Part shown: piece by piece, positions 28,027-37,326 of the stretch
Position numbering within the stretch: position 1 is the stretch's first letter
Layout of the letters: every line of letters starts with the position of its first letter
Assembly (NCBI RefSeq): GCF_000024565.1
Contig: NC_013515.1
Location: forward strand, 1,408,497-1,472,496
DNA from: Streptobacillus moniliformis DSM 12112
GTDB lineage: Bacteria > Fusobacteriota > Fusobacteriia > Fusobacteriales > Leptotrichiaceae
DNA: 64,000 nucleotides
Direction: 5' to 3'
Program-made: the position numbers and the translations under genes
Notes under the pieces: model-generated
Seen by the model: the letters and a program-made list of their open reading frames with translations, nothing else
Told to the model about the DNA's origin: nothing
Database searches by the model: none

Positions 28027-28082
28027 AAACCGTTACACTACTTTTTTCAAAAATAGTATACCTTGAAAATTTAAATAGTCAA
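28027..28082 (-). promoter_or_regulatory. promoter of the glucuronide operon with an overlapping operator
   Basis: TTGACT (28082-28077), 16 bases, TATACT (28060-28055). AAACCGTTAC (28027-28036), a third site of the GTAA-N4-TTAC type with one mismatched end, falls at about +12 to +21, a repressing position. Confidence 0.6.
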
Positions 28083-28124
28083 TACCTTTTTTACTTTTTC
28101 ATAATTTTTATTGTAAAATAAAAA

Positions 28125-28145
28125 GACAATACATTATGTATTGCC
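28125..28145 (-). terminator. terminator of the barrel gene pair
   Basis: GGCAATACAT and ATGTATTGTC form the stem, followed by TTTTTATTTT on the minus strand, five bases past the stop at 28150. Confidence 0.75.
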
Positions 28146-28149
28146 CCAT

Positions 28150-28800
28150 TTAAAATGTATATCCTGCCTCTATACCTAATACTCCCTTAATATTTCCTGT
28201 ATAAACTGCAACATTATATTTATCATCTATCTTAAGCCCAAAAGACATTTTACCTACTGTTATAAGTTCAGGATTTTTTAATGTTCCATTCTCTATTAAA
28301 GGACCTATTCCTAATCCAATTTCTGCTCCAGCATATATCTTAAGTCTTTCCTTTAAATTATAGTTAAAATCTACTTCTCCACCTAAAGCTATGTTAGGAG
28401 TAATTTTTTTTGTTCCTGTTGATTGTATAATTGTAGCAACATTTAAATTCACTTTAGGTCCAAAAGTAACATAAAATTTTTCATTAATATCAGCTTTCCA
28501 TTCTGCTAGAAATGAAGTTGATGTAGAAATATATTCATTTGCTTTAACATCACTTTTAGTACTAATAGCTCCCAAAGCTACTTCTACTCTATATCTTGGT
28601 CCAGATAATTTAGTAAAAGCTTCATCTACTTTTTTATTTTCTTCTTTTTTATTTAACATATAGTTTGTGTTATTTAAATTATTTATTTCATTTCTATTCT
28701 CTATTGTACCTAAATCAGAAATATCACTAACTTTATTATTTTCTACTGAAAATGAAGTTAATCCAATAAATAGAATTATTGATAATAATATTTTTTTCAT
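28150..28800 (-). CDS. outer-membrane beta-barrel protein, GPRYRV family
   Basis: The 216-residue protein has a signal peptide (MKKILLSIILFIGLTSFS), a 50-residue Asn/Lys/Glu-rich linker, then a barrel-like domain starting at GPRYRV with alternating strands (FGPKVNLN, VDFNYNLKERLKIYAG) and ending GIEAGYTF. The terminal Phe is the usual signal for BAM assembly. Four members of this family occur in the window; the second is directly upstream, 15 bases away. Function unknown; a small eight-strand barrel or surface antigen is likely. Confidence 0.72.
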   Translation of the reverse strand: MKKILLSIILFIGLTSFSVENNKVSDISDLGTIENRNEINNLNNTNYMLNKKEENKKVDEAFTKLSGPRYRVEVALGAISTKSDVKANEYISTSTSFLAEWKADINEKFYVTFGPKVNLNVATIIQSTGTKKITPNIALGGEVDFNYNLKERLKIYAGAEIGLGIGPLIENGTLKNPELITVGKMSFGLKIDDKYNVAVYTGNIKGVLGIEAGYTF

Positions 28801-28815
28801 ATTTTTTCCTTTCTT

Positions 28816-29355
28816 CTAAAAAGTGTACCCTGCTTCTACACCTATAACACCCTTAATATCTCCTGTATAAAATGCTAGATTAAATTTATCTTTTACTTTA
28901 ACACCTAGCGAAATTTTACTTTCAGTTTTAAGTTCAGGTCCCTGAAAATGATTATGGCTAGAACTAACAAATGCTTGAAATCCTATTCCTGTTCCAACTT
29001 CCATACCAGCATATATTTTAACATCTTCTATTACTTTATAGTTAAAATCTATTTCTCCTCCCAATATTATACTAGGATTAATAGTTGTAGCGTCCATACT
29101 TCCTATAAAGTTTTCAAAATTTAAACTAACTTTAGGTCCAAAACTAATGTCAAATTTCTTATTAAATTTAAGTTCCCACTCAGGTAAAACTGAAACAGAG
29201 CCTGAAAAAAATTTATAACCACTTGTAAGTGCAAATCTTCTATCATCAATAAATCCTGTTGATATATCAACTCTATATCTTGGTCCAGTAAAATTATTTG
29301 AAAGTGATATTAACCCCCCCCCGACAAATAATATAGACAATAGTAATTTTTTCAT
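28816..29355 (-). CDS. outer-membrane beta-barrel protein with an intragenic poly-G tract
   Basis: The 179-residue protein shares the GPRYRV-to-GYTF barrel with its neighbour but has no linker. Its signal peptide contains Gly12-Gly13-Gly14, encoded by nine consecutive G (minus strand, 29322-29314). Gain or loss of one G would shift the frame and stop translation early, the standard mechanism of translational phase variation. In this sequence the frame is open (ON). A good promoter stands at 29435-29463. Confidence 0.75.
   Translation of the reverse strand: MKKLLLSILFVGGGLISLSNNFTGPRYRVDISTGFIDDRRFALTSGYKFFSGSVSVLPEWELKFNKKFDISFGPKVSLNFENFIGSMDATTINPSIILGGEIDFNYKVIEDVKIYAGMEVGTGIGFQAFVSSSHNHFQGPELKTESKISLGVKVKDKFNLAFYTGDIKGVIGVEAGYTF
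29314..29322 (-). repeat. nine-G contingency tract inside a signal peptide
   Basis: Nine C on the plus strand give three Gly codons in the N-terminal signal peptide. Such tracts are very rare in this AT-rich DNA; all four in the window belong to surface-protein genes or their promoters. Confidence 0.75.
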
Positions 29356-29434
29356 TATTATTCCTTTCTATAAAAAATATTTTATTATATATTTTGGCTT
29401 TTTATTTTTAATCCTTATTTTTCTGCCAAAGAGA

Positions 29435-29463
29435 ATTATACTTTATTTTTTTAAATTTGTCAA
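29435..29463 (-). promoter_or_regulatory. predicted promoter of the barrel gene pair
   Basis: TTGACA (29463-29458), 17 bases, TATAAT (29440-29435). An insertion-element remnant begins only 18 bases above the -35 box. Confidence 0.65.
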
Positions 29464-29467
29464 TTGT

Positions 29468-29480
29468 AAATAAGTTATTA
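29468..29480. repeat. 13-bp direct repeat flanking the insertion region (left copy)
   Basis: AAATAAGTTATTA occurs here and again at 31907-31919, exactly outside a pair of inverted repeats, as a target-site duplication would. Confidence 0.6.
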
Positions 29481-29676
29481 GGCATGGTGTCATAACAAAT
29501 GCACAAAATTATTTTCTTTTTTCTTTTTTTGAATAGCAAATGCACAAAAAATAAATTGTATCAAAATAAATTTTATGTTAAAATTATTTTGACTTATTTA
29601 CATAAGATGAAATACTTATTTCATCATATCTTATTTCCTCTATATTTAATTTTTCTAGTATGTATTTTGGGAAAAT

Positions 29677-30734
29677 CTATAGAAACATTTTTATAGGGGA
29701 TTTATTATTATATTTTACCTTATACAAACTATTTAAATTTGATACAATATAGTTTATATCATTTTGACTATAATTTTCTATATCTGTCCCCTTAGGTATA
29801 AATCTTCTTAAAAGTGTATGAATATTCTCTATATTTGGCTTTTGATAAGGACTTGCTGGTTTACAATAAAATATTTCACATCTTTTTGTATATGAACCAT
29901 ATACACTCCTACTTATTTCTTTATACTTTAAAAATTCACTACCTTGATCTGATAATAAAAGTCCAAATAATCTCTTAAAATATTTATGACCTATCCTTCT
30001 TTCAAGCCAATCTAATACTTTTACAACACTTTGTGGTTCTTTATTCTTTATCTTAAATGCAAATAGAAATTGTATCTTAGGTATAAAGAATGTAAGCAAA
30101 TAATTTATTCCACTATCTCTACTACCTTGTACTAAATCTAATTCACATATTGTAAAATTCTTATTTTTAAATACATAATTTAAAAAATCTTCATATTCTT
30201 TTCCCTCTAATAGTTTTTTCCTACTTAACATTTGATAAGTTTGTTTACTTTCATATTCCTTTACCTTAACTTTCTTTATCTTCTTTTTATCATATTTTAA
30301 TAAACCTTTTTCAATCCAGTTATATATAGTCTTTTTAGATATTTTCTCATTATATTCCTTTTGTAAATATGAAAGTATATGTGAAATAGGTTGACCTCTT
30401 TTTAATACTTTCTTTTATTTCTATCATAAGATGCTTGTGCTATTTTACTATCATATACAACATAATCATATGTACATAATTTATTTATATATCTAGGACA
30501 TTTATTACATACTATAGGTTGTTTCTTTAGTATTTCACATATATTATCTTCTATATTTTCTAAATGATTACCTATCATTTTATCGTTATATTTTAATATT
30601 CTTCTATTTTTTATTTCTCTCATAACGGTATGATATTATATTTCTAATATATTTGAAATCTCTTTAATTGTTTTACCTTCTCTTATACATAATTCTATTT
30701 TTATTCTATCTTCATATTTTAAGTTTTTATTCAT
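29677..30734 (-). pseudogene. IS30-family transposase, broken
   Basis: Read across two lesions this is an IS30-type transposase of about 350 codons: an N-terminal HTH (MNKNLKYEDRIKIELCIREG, ISNILEI), a zinc-like CNKCPRYINKLC, then a DDE catalytic domain with DQGSEF and NIENIHTLLRRFIPKGTD. An in-frame TAA near 30637 interrupts the HTH, and one A is missing in the run at 30409-30411, shifting the frame before LKRGQPISHILS. ATG 30732-30734 has AAAGGT upstream. Confidence 0.8.
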
Positions 30735-30864
30735 TTTAATTACCTTTCTTTTTAATCAAATTTTGTGCATTTGTTTTTTTTACTTTTGTGCATTTGACCT
30801 TCAAAAATAGAATAATGTATTACGCCTATAGTATTTAAATATTTATTGCCTATTTTGTCAATTA

Positions 30865-30892
30865 ATATTAAAAATGAACTAATTTGTAAATT
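30865..30892. repeat. 28-bp direct repeat, left copy
   Basis: Identical over 28 bases to 31809-31836 (begins ATATTAAAAATGAACTAATT). The two copies flank the second transposase remnant, as a long target-site duplication would. Confidence 0.7.
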
Positions 30893-31808
30893 CTTAATTG
30901 TCAATACATATGTTACATAATAAGAAATAAATTTAATATAAGTTAGAGTTAGTTAATTGTCTAAGTGTTTAATTAAGTGTTTAGTTTAGTTAAGTGTTGT
31001 TTAATGTTTTTTAATTGATTGTTAGAGTGTGTGAAGTGAGATTGGGGCAAATTTGGCTTTTTTGCCCTTTTAAGCCTCTTTCTTAACCTTAGTGAAGTAT
31101 TCCCTCACAACCTCATTTGGACTCTTAAAATTAAGCACTGTCTTTGCCCTATTATTATACAGCCTTTCATGCCTTTTAACATTTTCTATTAATTCTTCCT
31201 CGCTCCTAAATTCTTTCCTACTATACAATATCTTTCCATCTTCCCTATCCGTTACATCTTTATCATTTACAAACTCATATCCATTATCTACCTGTATAGT
31301 CTCTATCTTAAAGCCTATAGCCCTTTCTAACTCCTTAATGTACTTTGATGTCTCATATGTACTCTTTTCCTTTACAACCTTTAATACCCTCTTCCTACTA
31401 TACTCATCTATAGCAGTTATCTGATAATATCTAATCCCCTTTGATCCTACACATACTACCAAAGCTTCTATTATACCCCTTATTCTTACAACTAACATAT
31501 ACTTGGGCTAATCCATAACTTCCATGTTTTTTTAACATATTCTTTATTAGTATTAATTCTTCTTCTGTATGGGCATTTGGGCTTGTATGGGGCTTTCTTG
31601 AACCTATTATTTGTATGATAACGCCTTGCTGCTTTAGTTACTCCATTTTTTATTGCATATTCACATAATCTATGGCGAAATTTCATTTCTTCTGTTATAA
31701 TACTCATGAGAGATACACCTTTGATTGTTTTAGTTTTTGTCAAACTCTATTATATCAAATGTATCTCTCTTTTTTTATTTTTTTGTTACATATGTTTTAT
31801 CACATTAC
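30893..31808. mobile_element. second IS remnant with 28-bp target duplication
   Basis: A 916-bp segment lies between identical 28-bp repeats. Its ends show related inverted motifs (ACATATGTTACA near the left end, ACATATGTAACA on the minus strand at the right). IS1202-group elements are known for 24-29 bp target duplications, which fits; the transposase inside is also of the DDE/integrase-core type. The element was inserted into the remains of the IS30-like element. Confidence 0.55.
31070..31707 (-). pseudogene. integrase-core (IS1202/IS481-like) transposase, internally deleted
   Basis: The N-terminal HTH reads EEMKFRHRLCEYAIKNGVTK and AARRYHTN, then the frame is lost. The C-terminal part resumes with SKGIRYYQITAIDEYSRKRV, QVDNGYEFVNDKDVT and YNNRAKTVLNFKSPNEVVRE. 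The region between NDKDVT and LYSRKEF is too short: the segment that normally carries the catalytic Glu has been deleted, as has most of the middle. The element cannot be active. Confidence 0.7.
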
Positions 31809-31836
31809 ATATTAAAAATGAACTAATTTGTAAATT
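31809..31836. repeat. 28-bp direct repeat, right copy
   Basis: Partner of 30865-30892. The palindrome CTAATTTGTAAATTAG overlaps its right end, and ATGAACTAATTT (31818-31829) is repeated inverted as AAATTAGTTCAT at 31859-31870. Confidence 0.65.
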
Positions 31837-31906
31837 AGACAGAAGTCCCTTTTTTACTAAATTAGTTCATGTTTTACCCTTTGTGCATTTGTTTTTACAC
31901 TATGCC

Positions 31907-31919
31907 AAATAAGTTATTA
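31907..31919. repeat. 13-bp direct repeat flanking the insertion region (right copy)
   Basis: AAATAAGTTATTA, identical to 29468-29480. Confidence 0.6.
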
Positions 31920-32017
31920 TTTCACAATAAGATAAATATATATTCTGATTTATTCCAATTCTAATTTATATTACTAAAAATAAAGGTATAAAGCCATAAC
32001 TTTATACCTTTTCAATG

Positions 32018-33052
32018 TTATTTAATTCTATATATTGCTGATTCATTTTTACTATGATTTGCAGCTATTACTATATCTTCATTTTCTAAATTAATAGCAT
32101 CTAAATTAGCTGTACCTACTCCTTTTTCTATGGTAGTGGCAACATATTTCCCATCTATATATTGTATATAGAATAACTCAGAATCTAATCTTCTAACACC
32201 ACAAACAAAAGTATTAACTCCTCTAAATTTAGTTGCAATTAAAGCATGTGCAAAGTCTATTTTATTTTCATATTCATAAACTTTAACTAATTTTCCACTA
32301 CTTTGATTATATATTCTAATTTTATCTCCATGGAAAGCTTCTATAGTTATTATTTCATCTATTCCATCACCATCTAAATCTGACAGGGCTATTTCTCCTG
32401 TTGGGAAATCACATAATCTTTCAAATTTCCAATTAGAAATATCACCATTAATATATAGCTTATCTATACCTTGATCACTTCCAAAATATATTTCATTATG
32501 ACCCTCTCTAGTGTCATGATAAAATCCGTGATTTCTATATAGGTCTGTTTTTATTTCCTGTAATTCAATTTTTTCATTTAAGTCCTTAGGTAATTTACCT
32601 GCAAATATAGAACCTGGAACTCTCCAATCTTCTTTATCTTCCTTTTTATTTGATATAGTCGCAATTACTATATACACATCCTCATCAACCTTAGTTAATG
32701 TAAATCTATGCATATATTCTTTCTTTATTATATCTTTAAAAGTCCATGTACCGTTTTCATAAACTCCCCAAACTATTCTTGATCTGCTTGGGCTTTCTTT
32801 TAAATAGAAATCTTTTATGGCTATAATTTCATTTTCTTTACCAGGAATTTGAACAATAGACATACATCCACCACCATTTTCCCACATTGTTTCTATTTCA
32901 GAAAAATCATTACCTCCATAACTATAACATGGTCTTCCTTCATTAACATAAGCTTCACTTGCAACTATTATCTTATATCCTTCAGAAGTTTTTAAATGAC
33001 TTGCACAATAAGCTCTATCTAAATCACCTAATCTTTGTTTTACTATTTCCAT
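32018..33052 (-). CDS. propeller-like protein of the ascorbate operon, function unknown
   Basis: The 344-residue protein has no signal peptide or membrane segment. It is rich in short beta-strand units and holds a calcium-loop-like DLDGDGIDEIITIE near residues 235-250, a feature of FG-GAP/VCBS-type beta-propellers. It is the last gene of the ula operon, 17 bases below the XRE regulator. A sugar-related enzyme or sensor acting with that regulator is possible, but nothing in the sequence proves it. Confidence 0.6.
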   Translation of the reverse strand: MEIVKQRLGDLDRAYCASHLKTSEGYKIIVASEAYVNEGRPCYSYGGNDFSEIETMWENGGGCMSIVQIPGKENEIIAIKDFYLKESPSRSRIVWGVYENGTWTFKDIIKKEYMHRFTLTKVDEDVYIVIATISNKKEDKEDWRVPGSIFAGKLPKDLNEKIELQEIKTDLYRNHGFYHDTREGHNEIYFGSDQGIDKLYINGDISNWKFERLCDFPTGEIALSDLDGDGIDEIITIEAFHGDKIRIYNQSSGKLVKVYEYENKIDFAHALIATKFRGVNTFVCGVRRLDSELFYIQYIDGKYVATTIEKGVGTANLDAINLENEDIVIAANHSKNESAIYRIK

Positions 33053-33069
33053 ATTATTCCTTTTCTTAA

Positions 33070-33477
33070 TTAAGTTTTCATAATTAATCTAACATATTGT
33101 TTAACTAATTTTAATTGACTTGAGGTCATTTTACTTAAATCTTGCATGATATCTATGATTTTTTCATCAGAAATATCCTCTATTATCTCATTCCATATTT
33201 CATTTCTTAGTTCACGTCTATCCTTATCCGTATAACCTATTATTTTATACAACTTTAGATGATCAATTTCTAATATCCTCGCTATATTTTTTAATAATAA
33301 CGGATTCGTCATATTATGTTTCCCTAATTCTAAATTAGATAAATATGCAGGACTAATATTTAGCATATCTGCCATTTCTCTTAGTCCTATTGATTTTTTA
33401 GTTCTCTTATTTCTAATATATTCCCCTAATGCTATAACTAAATTAGGATTCGTTTTTATATCAAATTTATCACACAT
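33070..33477 (-). CDS. XRE-family transcriptional regulator
   Basis: The 135-residue protein has an HTH_3 domain at about residues 14-68 (IGLREMADMLNISPAYLSNLELGKHN is split over the two helices) and a helical C-terminal part likely to dimerise. It lies between ulaF and the propeller gene in the same direction, so it may control the ascorbate operon; the usual UlaR (DeoR family) is not present. Confidence 0.82.
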   Translation of the reverse strand: MCDKFDIKTNPNLVIALGEYIRNKRTKKSIGLREMADMLNISPAYLSNLELGKHNMTNPLLLKNIARILEIDHLKLYKIIGYTDKDRRELRNEIWNEIIEDISDEKIIDIMQDLSKMTSSQLKLVKQYVRLIMKT

Positions 33478-33496
33478 AAAATATCCTCATTCCAAA

Positions 33497-34192
33497 TTAC
33501 TTTTGTCCGTAATACGCATTTTTACCATGTTTTCTTAAATAATGTTTATCTAACAATTCTTGTTGCATTTTATTAACATTTGGATTAATAACTTCTGTCA
33601 TTATTGCCATTTTTGCAACTTGTTCCAGTACTACAGTATTATGAACAGCTTCAGCTGGATTTTTACCCCATGTAAAAGGTCCATGACTATGTACTAAAAC
33701 AGCAGGTATATCCAAAGGATTAATATTTCTTTCTTCTAGTGTTTCTATTATAACACTTCCAGTTTCTTTTTCATAGTCATTTTTTATTTCATTTTCAAAC
33801 ATTTTTCTAGTACATGGTATATTTCCATAAAAGTAGTCAGCATGAGTAGTTCCATAGGCAGGTATATCCTTTCCTGCTTGAGCCCACATAACAGCATGAC
33901 TAGAATGAGTATGAACTATAGCTCCTATTTCTTTATATCTTTTATACAATTCTATATGAGTTGGTGTATCTGATGATGGTTTTAAATGTCCTTCAACTAC
34001 ATTTCCATCTAAATCTACTACAACCATATCACTGGCTTTCATATTTTCATAATCTACACCACTAGGTTTAATTACTACAAGATTAGTTTCTCTATCTATT
34101 CCACTAACATTTCCCCAAGTGTAGATTACAACACCTCTTTTAGGTAATTCTATATTAGCCTTAAAAACTTCTTCTTTTAACTTTTCTAACAT
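33497..34192 (-). CDS. ulaF: L-ribulose-5-phosphate 4-epimerase
   Basis: Converts L-ribulose 5-phosphate to D-xylulose 5-phosphate, the last step of ascorbate use. The 231-residue class II aldolase-fold protein shows [20 protein letters not shown] and YGTTHADYF with the zinc-binding His residues, and [16 protein letters not shown]. It overlaps ulaE by seven bases. AraD is the same fold; the ula context supports UlaF/SgbE. Confidence 0.92.
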   Translation of the reverse strand: MLEKLKEEVFKANIELPKRGVVIYTWGNVSGIDRETNLVVIKPSGVDYENMKASDMVVVDLDGNVVEGHLKPSSDTPTHIELYKRYKEIGAIVHTHSSHAVMWAQAGKDIPAYGTTHADYFYGNIPCTRKMFENEIKNDYEKETGSVIIETLEERNINPLDIPAVLVHSHGPFTWGKNPAEAVHNTVVLEQVAKMAIMTEVINPNVNKMQQELLDKHYLRKHGKNAYYGQK

Positions 34193-35064
34193 GAATATCC
34201 TCCTTTTCTCATAGCTTCTAAAACAAACTCTCTTGCTTTTTTTACTTCTGTTTTACCTTGTTCAATATCGCTATAATTTTCAGTCCACATTTCTATCAAA
34301 AATGGACCCGAATAATTTAAAGAGAATAATTTTTCAAAACATTTAACAAAATCTACGCAACCAGCACCAAAATCTACTTCCTTAAATTTTCCAGGGAAAT
34401 TATCTACTACTGCAAGAGTATCTTTAACATGTATTGCTACAATTTCTTTATTAGTCATTCCTAATTCTAATTCTTTTGATACATCATTTTCTTGCCAAGC
34501 ACTTAAATTTCCTAAATCTGGGTAGACTTTAAGATAAGGTGAGTTTACTAATTTTGAATATTTCATATATTTAGTAATTGAGTTTATAAACGGGTGATCC
34601 ATAATTTCTATAGCCAAACACACATTATATTCCTCAGCCATTTTTAAAGCTTTAGATAAATTTTCTATAAAATATTTTTCAGTAATTTCATCACTTTCTT
34701 CATAATAAACATCATAACCTGCTAACTGAACTATTCTAATACCTAATCTATCTGCGAAAAGTATAGCTTTTTCCATTAATTCCATAGATTTTTTTCTAAT
34801 ATCTTCATCATGAGATCCCATGGGATACCTTCTATGACCACTAAAGGTCATAGTCGGTATTCTCATGTTATTAATATTTAATTCACATTTTAATTCATTT
34901 ATTGTATTAATATCCCAATCAAGTCTAGCAAGTCTATCATCACTTTCATCTACAGAAATTTCAATAAACGTAAATCCTAGTTCTTTTGCAAGCTTTATTT
35001 TTTCTTTAAAACTATGTTTTTTAGGCAAAGCCTTTTCATAAATACCTAATTGCAAATTTTTCAA
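34186..35064 (-). CDS. ulaE: L-xylulose-5-phosphate 3-epimerase
   Basis: Epimerises L-xylulose 5-phosphate to L-ribulose 5-phosphate. The 292-residue TIM-barrel protein begins [19 protein letters not shown] and carries [25 protein letters not shown] and FDFGAGCV-like [14 protein letters not shown], typical of UlaE. It lies 13 bases below ulaC. Confidence 0.93.
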   Translation of the reverse strand: MKNLQLGIYEKALPKKHSFKEKIKLAKELGFTFIEISVDESDDRLARLDWDINTINELKCELNINNMRIPTMTFSGHRRYPMGSHDEDIRKKSMELMEKAILFADRLGIRIVQLAGYDVYYEESDEITEKYFIENLSKALKMAEEYNVCLAIEIMDHPFINSITKYMKYSKLVNSPYLKVYPDLGNLSAWQENDVSKELELGMTNKEIVAIHVKDTLAVVDNFPGKFKEVDFGAGCVDFVKCFEKLFSLNYSGPFLIEMWTENYSDIEQGKTEVKKAREFVLEAMRKGGYSC

Positions 35065-35077
35065 CTCTTTTCTAAAT

Positions 35078-35530
35078 CTATTTAATAATTTCTTCTATAT
35101 ATGCTAATAATTCTTCTGGTGTTTTTTTATCTCTAATTCTATCAAAAGATTCTTCATCATCAAATAAAGTAACTATTTGTGGGATAACTTCTGCTATATG
35201 AGTTTCTGAATCTGTAGCTGAAAATCCTATTAATATATCTATCATCTCTCCTGTTGGAAATTCTATTGCATCATTTAGAGTTAAAAATGTAAAAGCATTT
35301 TTTATAGCTCCCATTTCTCCTCTTTCATGTGGCATTGCAATCCCTGGACCTATGATATAAAAAGGACCTATTTCATTTGTTCTATCTATTATAGCTTTAG
35401 GATATTCTGGTTTAACTGATCCATTTTTTAATAAAGGTTCAAAAAGTAATTCTATAGCTTCTTGCCAATTAGATACATTTTTCCCTAGTTGTATAGATTT
35501 ATTATCCTTTAATGAATCTACTATATTCAT
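35078..35530 (-). CDS. ulaC: PTS ascorbate-specific IIA component
   Basis: The 150-residue IIA protein of the mannitol/fructose fold transfers phosphate from HPr. The phosphorylated His is His68 in GPGIAMPHERG. It follows ulaB without a gap. Confidence 0.9.
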   Translation of the reverse strand: MNIVDSLKDNKSIQLGKNVSNWQEAIELLFEPLLKNGSVKPEYPKAIIDRTNEIGPFYIIGPGIAMPHERGEMGAIKNAFTFLTLNDAIEFPTGEMIDILIGFSATDSETHIAEVIPQIVTLFDDEESFDRIRDKKTPEELLAYIEEIIK

Positions 35531-35812
35531 TTATACTCCTATTCCAGCTAATTTTAATTTTTCTTCTAGTTCAGCTTCATTTAACATATTTTGTACACCT
35601 ATTAATATTGTTGGAGCTTTAACATTTAATTCTCCTACCATATGGATAGAACTAATAACTATATCGTAATTACTTAATCCTGATTTTGCTTCTCCAATAC
35701 TACAAGAACTAACATCTGCGGCTATTTTTAATTTATCAAGAACCTTTTTCATTTTCATTTTCATAATCATACTAGTTCCCATTCCACTTCCACAAACTGC
35801 TAAAACTTTCAT
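35531..35812 (-). CDS. ulaB: PTS ascorbate-specific IIB component
   Basis: The 93-residue IIB protein carries the phosphorylated Cys7 in the loop VLAVCGSGMGTSMIMKM, then a Rossmann-like body. It stands between ulaA and ulaC. Confidence 0.92.
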   Translation of the reverse strand: MKVLAVCGSGMGTSMIMKMKMKKVLDKLKIAADVSSCSIGEAKSGLSNYDIVISSIHMVGELNVKAPTILIGVQNMLNEAELEEKLKLAGIGV

Positions 35813-35845
35813 GTTTCCCTCTTTTCTGAAATATATTTTCTATTT

Positions 35846-37303
35846 CTATTCTTCTTCAACTATTCCTTCATAATATTGCTCTTTATTTTTACATCTTCTA
35901 TATTGTAATATTGGGATAGCTAGCATAGATACTACTGCTAAAATATATCCTGATAATCCTAGATATTTAATTAATAATCCTTGTGCTAACCAAACTGTTG
36001 ATTGATCTATATTTCCATGCCAACCACCAAAACCAATTAATCCAAACACTACTACTGCAACTGCACCTAATAATACTTGTAATATACCTGAAATAAATGT
36101 AGTTATTGCTACAGCTTTTACTCCACCACGTTTATTAGCAAATACTGCTATAGTTGCATTATCAAAGAATACTGGAACAAATCCTGTAACTATTAATACT
36201 GGTATTAATAATGGGTTAAATAATCTTAAAACTATTAAAGATCCTATTGCTAAGAATTGCCCTAAAACTCCAAATAAGAAACCAAATAATATTGCATTTT
36301 GTGATCCAAATCCATATGTAGCTGCACAATCAACTGCTGGTATAGCTCCAGGTATTATAGTATTTGAAATTCCTTGGAATGATATTGTTAATTCTGAAAC
36401 AAACATTCTTACACCTTGTTTTAATACTGATAAGTAAACAGCAAATTTTAAAGAAGTTTCAACTACATATATTAAGAATGATTTATTTCCAGTAATATAC
36501 GCTACAGATTTATCTCCTAATAAAACTTCTGGTCCTAATACATACATTATTATACCAAAGAAAACCATCATTAATGTTCCTGTTGCAACTATATCATCAT
36601 GGAATATTGATAACCATTTAGGTAATTTGATTTCATCAACACCTTTTTTAGGATCTCCTAATTTTGGTGAAATTCTATCTGCAAACCACACTGCAACCAT
36701 TTGTTGATGTCCTATTGCAAAACCAGCATTACCAGTTAATCTTTGAGTAGGTTCTACTGATAAGTTAGATGCCACTGCCCAATAAACTCCTGAAAAAATA
36801 CCTATAAGTGCTGCTCCATAGAAATTTCTGAACATTGGTAATAAGAAAAATATCATCCAAGTTGCAGTAGTTGCTTGTTGTTGCATTATATGACCTGTAA
36901 TAAATAGAGTTCTAACTTTAGTATATTTTCTAAATAATACTAATAAAATATTTATTCCAAACCCTATAAGTAAAGAAAACATTACCCAAGCAGCTGTTAA
37001 TCCTATAGTCTCTAAAGCACTATTAACTGCATTTAATCCAAAATATGGATCTATAACAGAAGCACTTAGATTATATTTAGTGTTTAATCCTGCAAGTATA
37101 GGTCTAAATGTTACAACTAATCCACCTGCTCCAACATTTAAAATTAAATAACCAACTGTTGCCTTTAAAAACCCTGCAAATGCTTCATAAAATGGTTTTT
37201 TTAGTAATAAGTATCCAACAAATACTAATAATCCAACAAAAAATGGTGGGTTTGTTAAAACATTACTTCCAAACCAAATCAAAGCTTTAGTTAAAATTTC
37301 CAT
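35846..37303 (-). CDS. ulaA: PTS ascorbate-specific IIC permease
   Basis: The 485-residue membrane permease for L-ascorbate has about eleven hydrophobic segments and the UlaA motifs TGHIMQQQATTATWMIF and GHQQMVAVWFAD. It brings ascorbate in as the 6-phosphate, used next by UlaG. It starts 23 bases below ulaG. Confidence 0.95.
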   Translation of the reverse strand: MEILTKALIWFGSNVLTNPPFFVGLLVFVGYLLLKKPFYEAFAGFLKATVGYLILNVGAGGLVVTFRPILAGLNTKYNLSASVIDPYFGLNAVNSALETIGLTAAWVMFSLLIGFGINILLVLFRKYTKVRTLFITGHIMQQQATTATWMIFFLLPMFRNFYGAALIGIFSGVYWAVASNLSVEPTQRLTGNAGFAIGHQQMVAVWFADRISPKLGDPKKGVDEIKLPKWLSIFHDDIVATGTLMMVFFGIIMYVLGPEVLLGDKSVAYITGNKSFLIYVVETSLKFAVYLSVLKQGVRMFVSELTISFQGISNTIIPGAIPAVDCAATYGFGSQNAILFGFLFGVLGQFLAIGSLIVLRLFNPLLIPVLIVTGFVPVFFDNATIAVFANKRGGVKAVAITTFISGILQVLLGAVAVVVFGLIGFGGWHGNIDQSTVWLAQGLLIKYLGLSGYILAVVSMLAIPILQYRRCKNKEQYYEGIVEEE

Positions 37304-37326
37304 AAATATCTCTCCTTATATATATA

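Larger units (their letters stand above)
29481..31906. mobile_element. composite of nested insertion-sequence remnants
   Basis: The region is bounded by 13-bp direct repeats and by 27-bp inverted ends matching at 24 positions; the left begins GGCATGGTGTCATAACAAAT, the right (minus strand) GGCATAGTGTAAAAACAAAT. Inside lie a broken IS30-type transposase and, nested in the right part, an internally deleted second element flanked by 28-bp direct repeats. The 11-mer TTTGTGCATTT or its complement occurs five times at element ends (29497, 29538, 30762, 30785, 31881), showing repeated insertion of related elements. Confidence 0.65.

Noticed and set aside
31809-31836. A chromosome dif site within the 28-bp repeat
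   Set aside because: It has some dyad symmetry but does not match the XerC/XerD arms I know.
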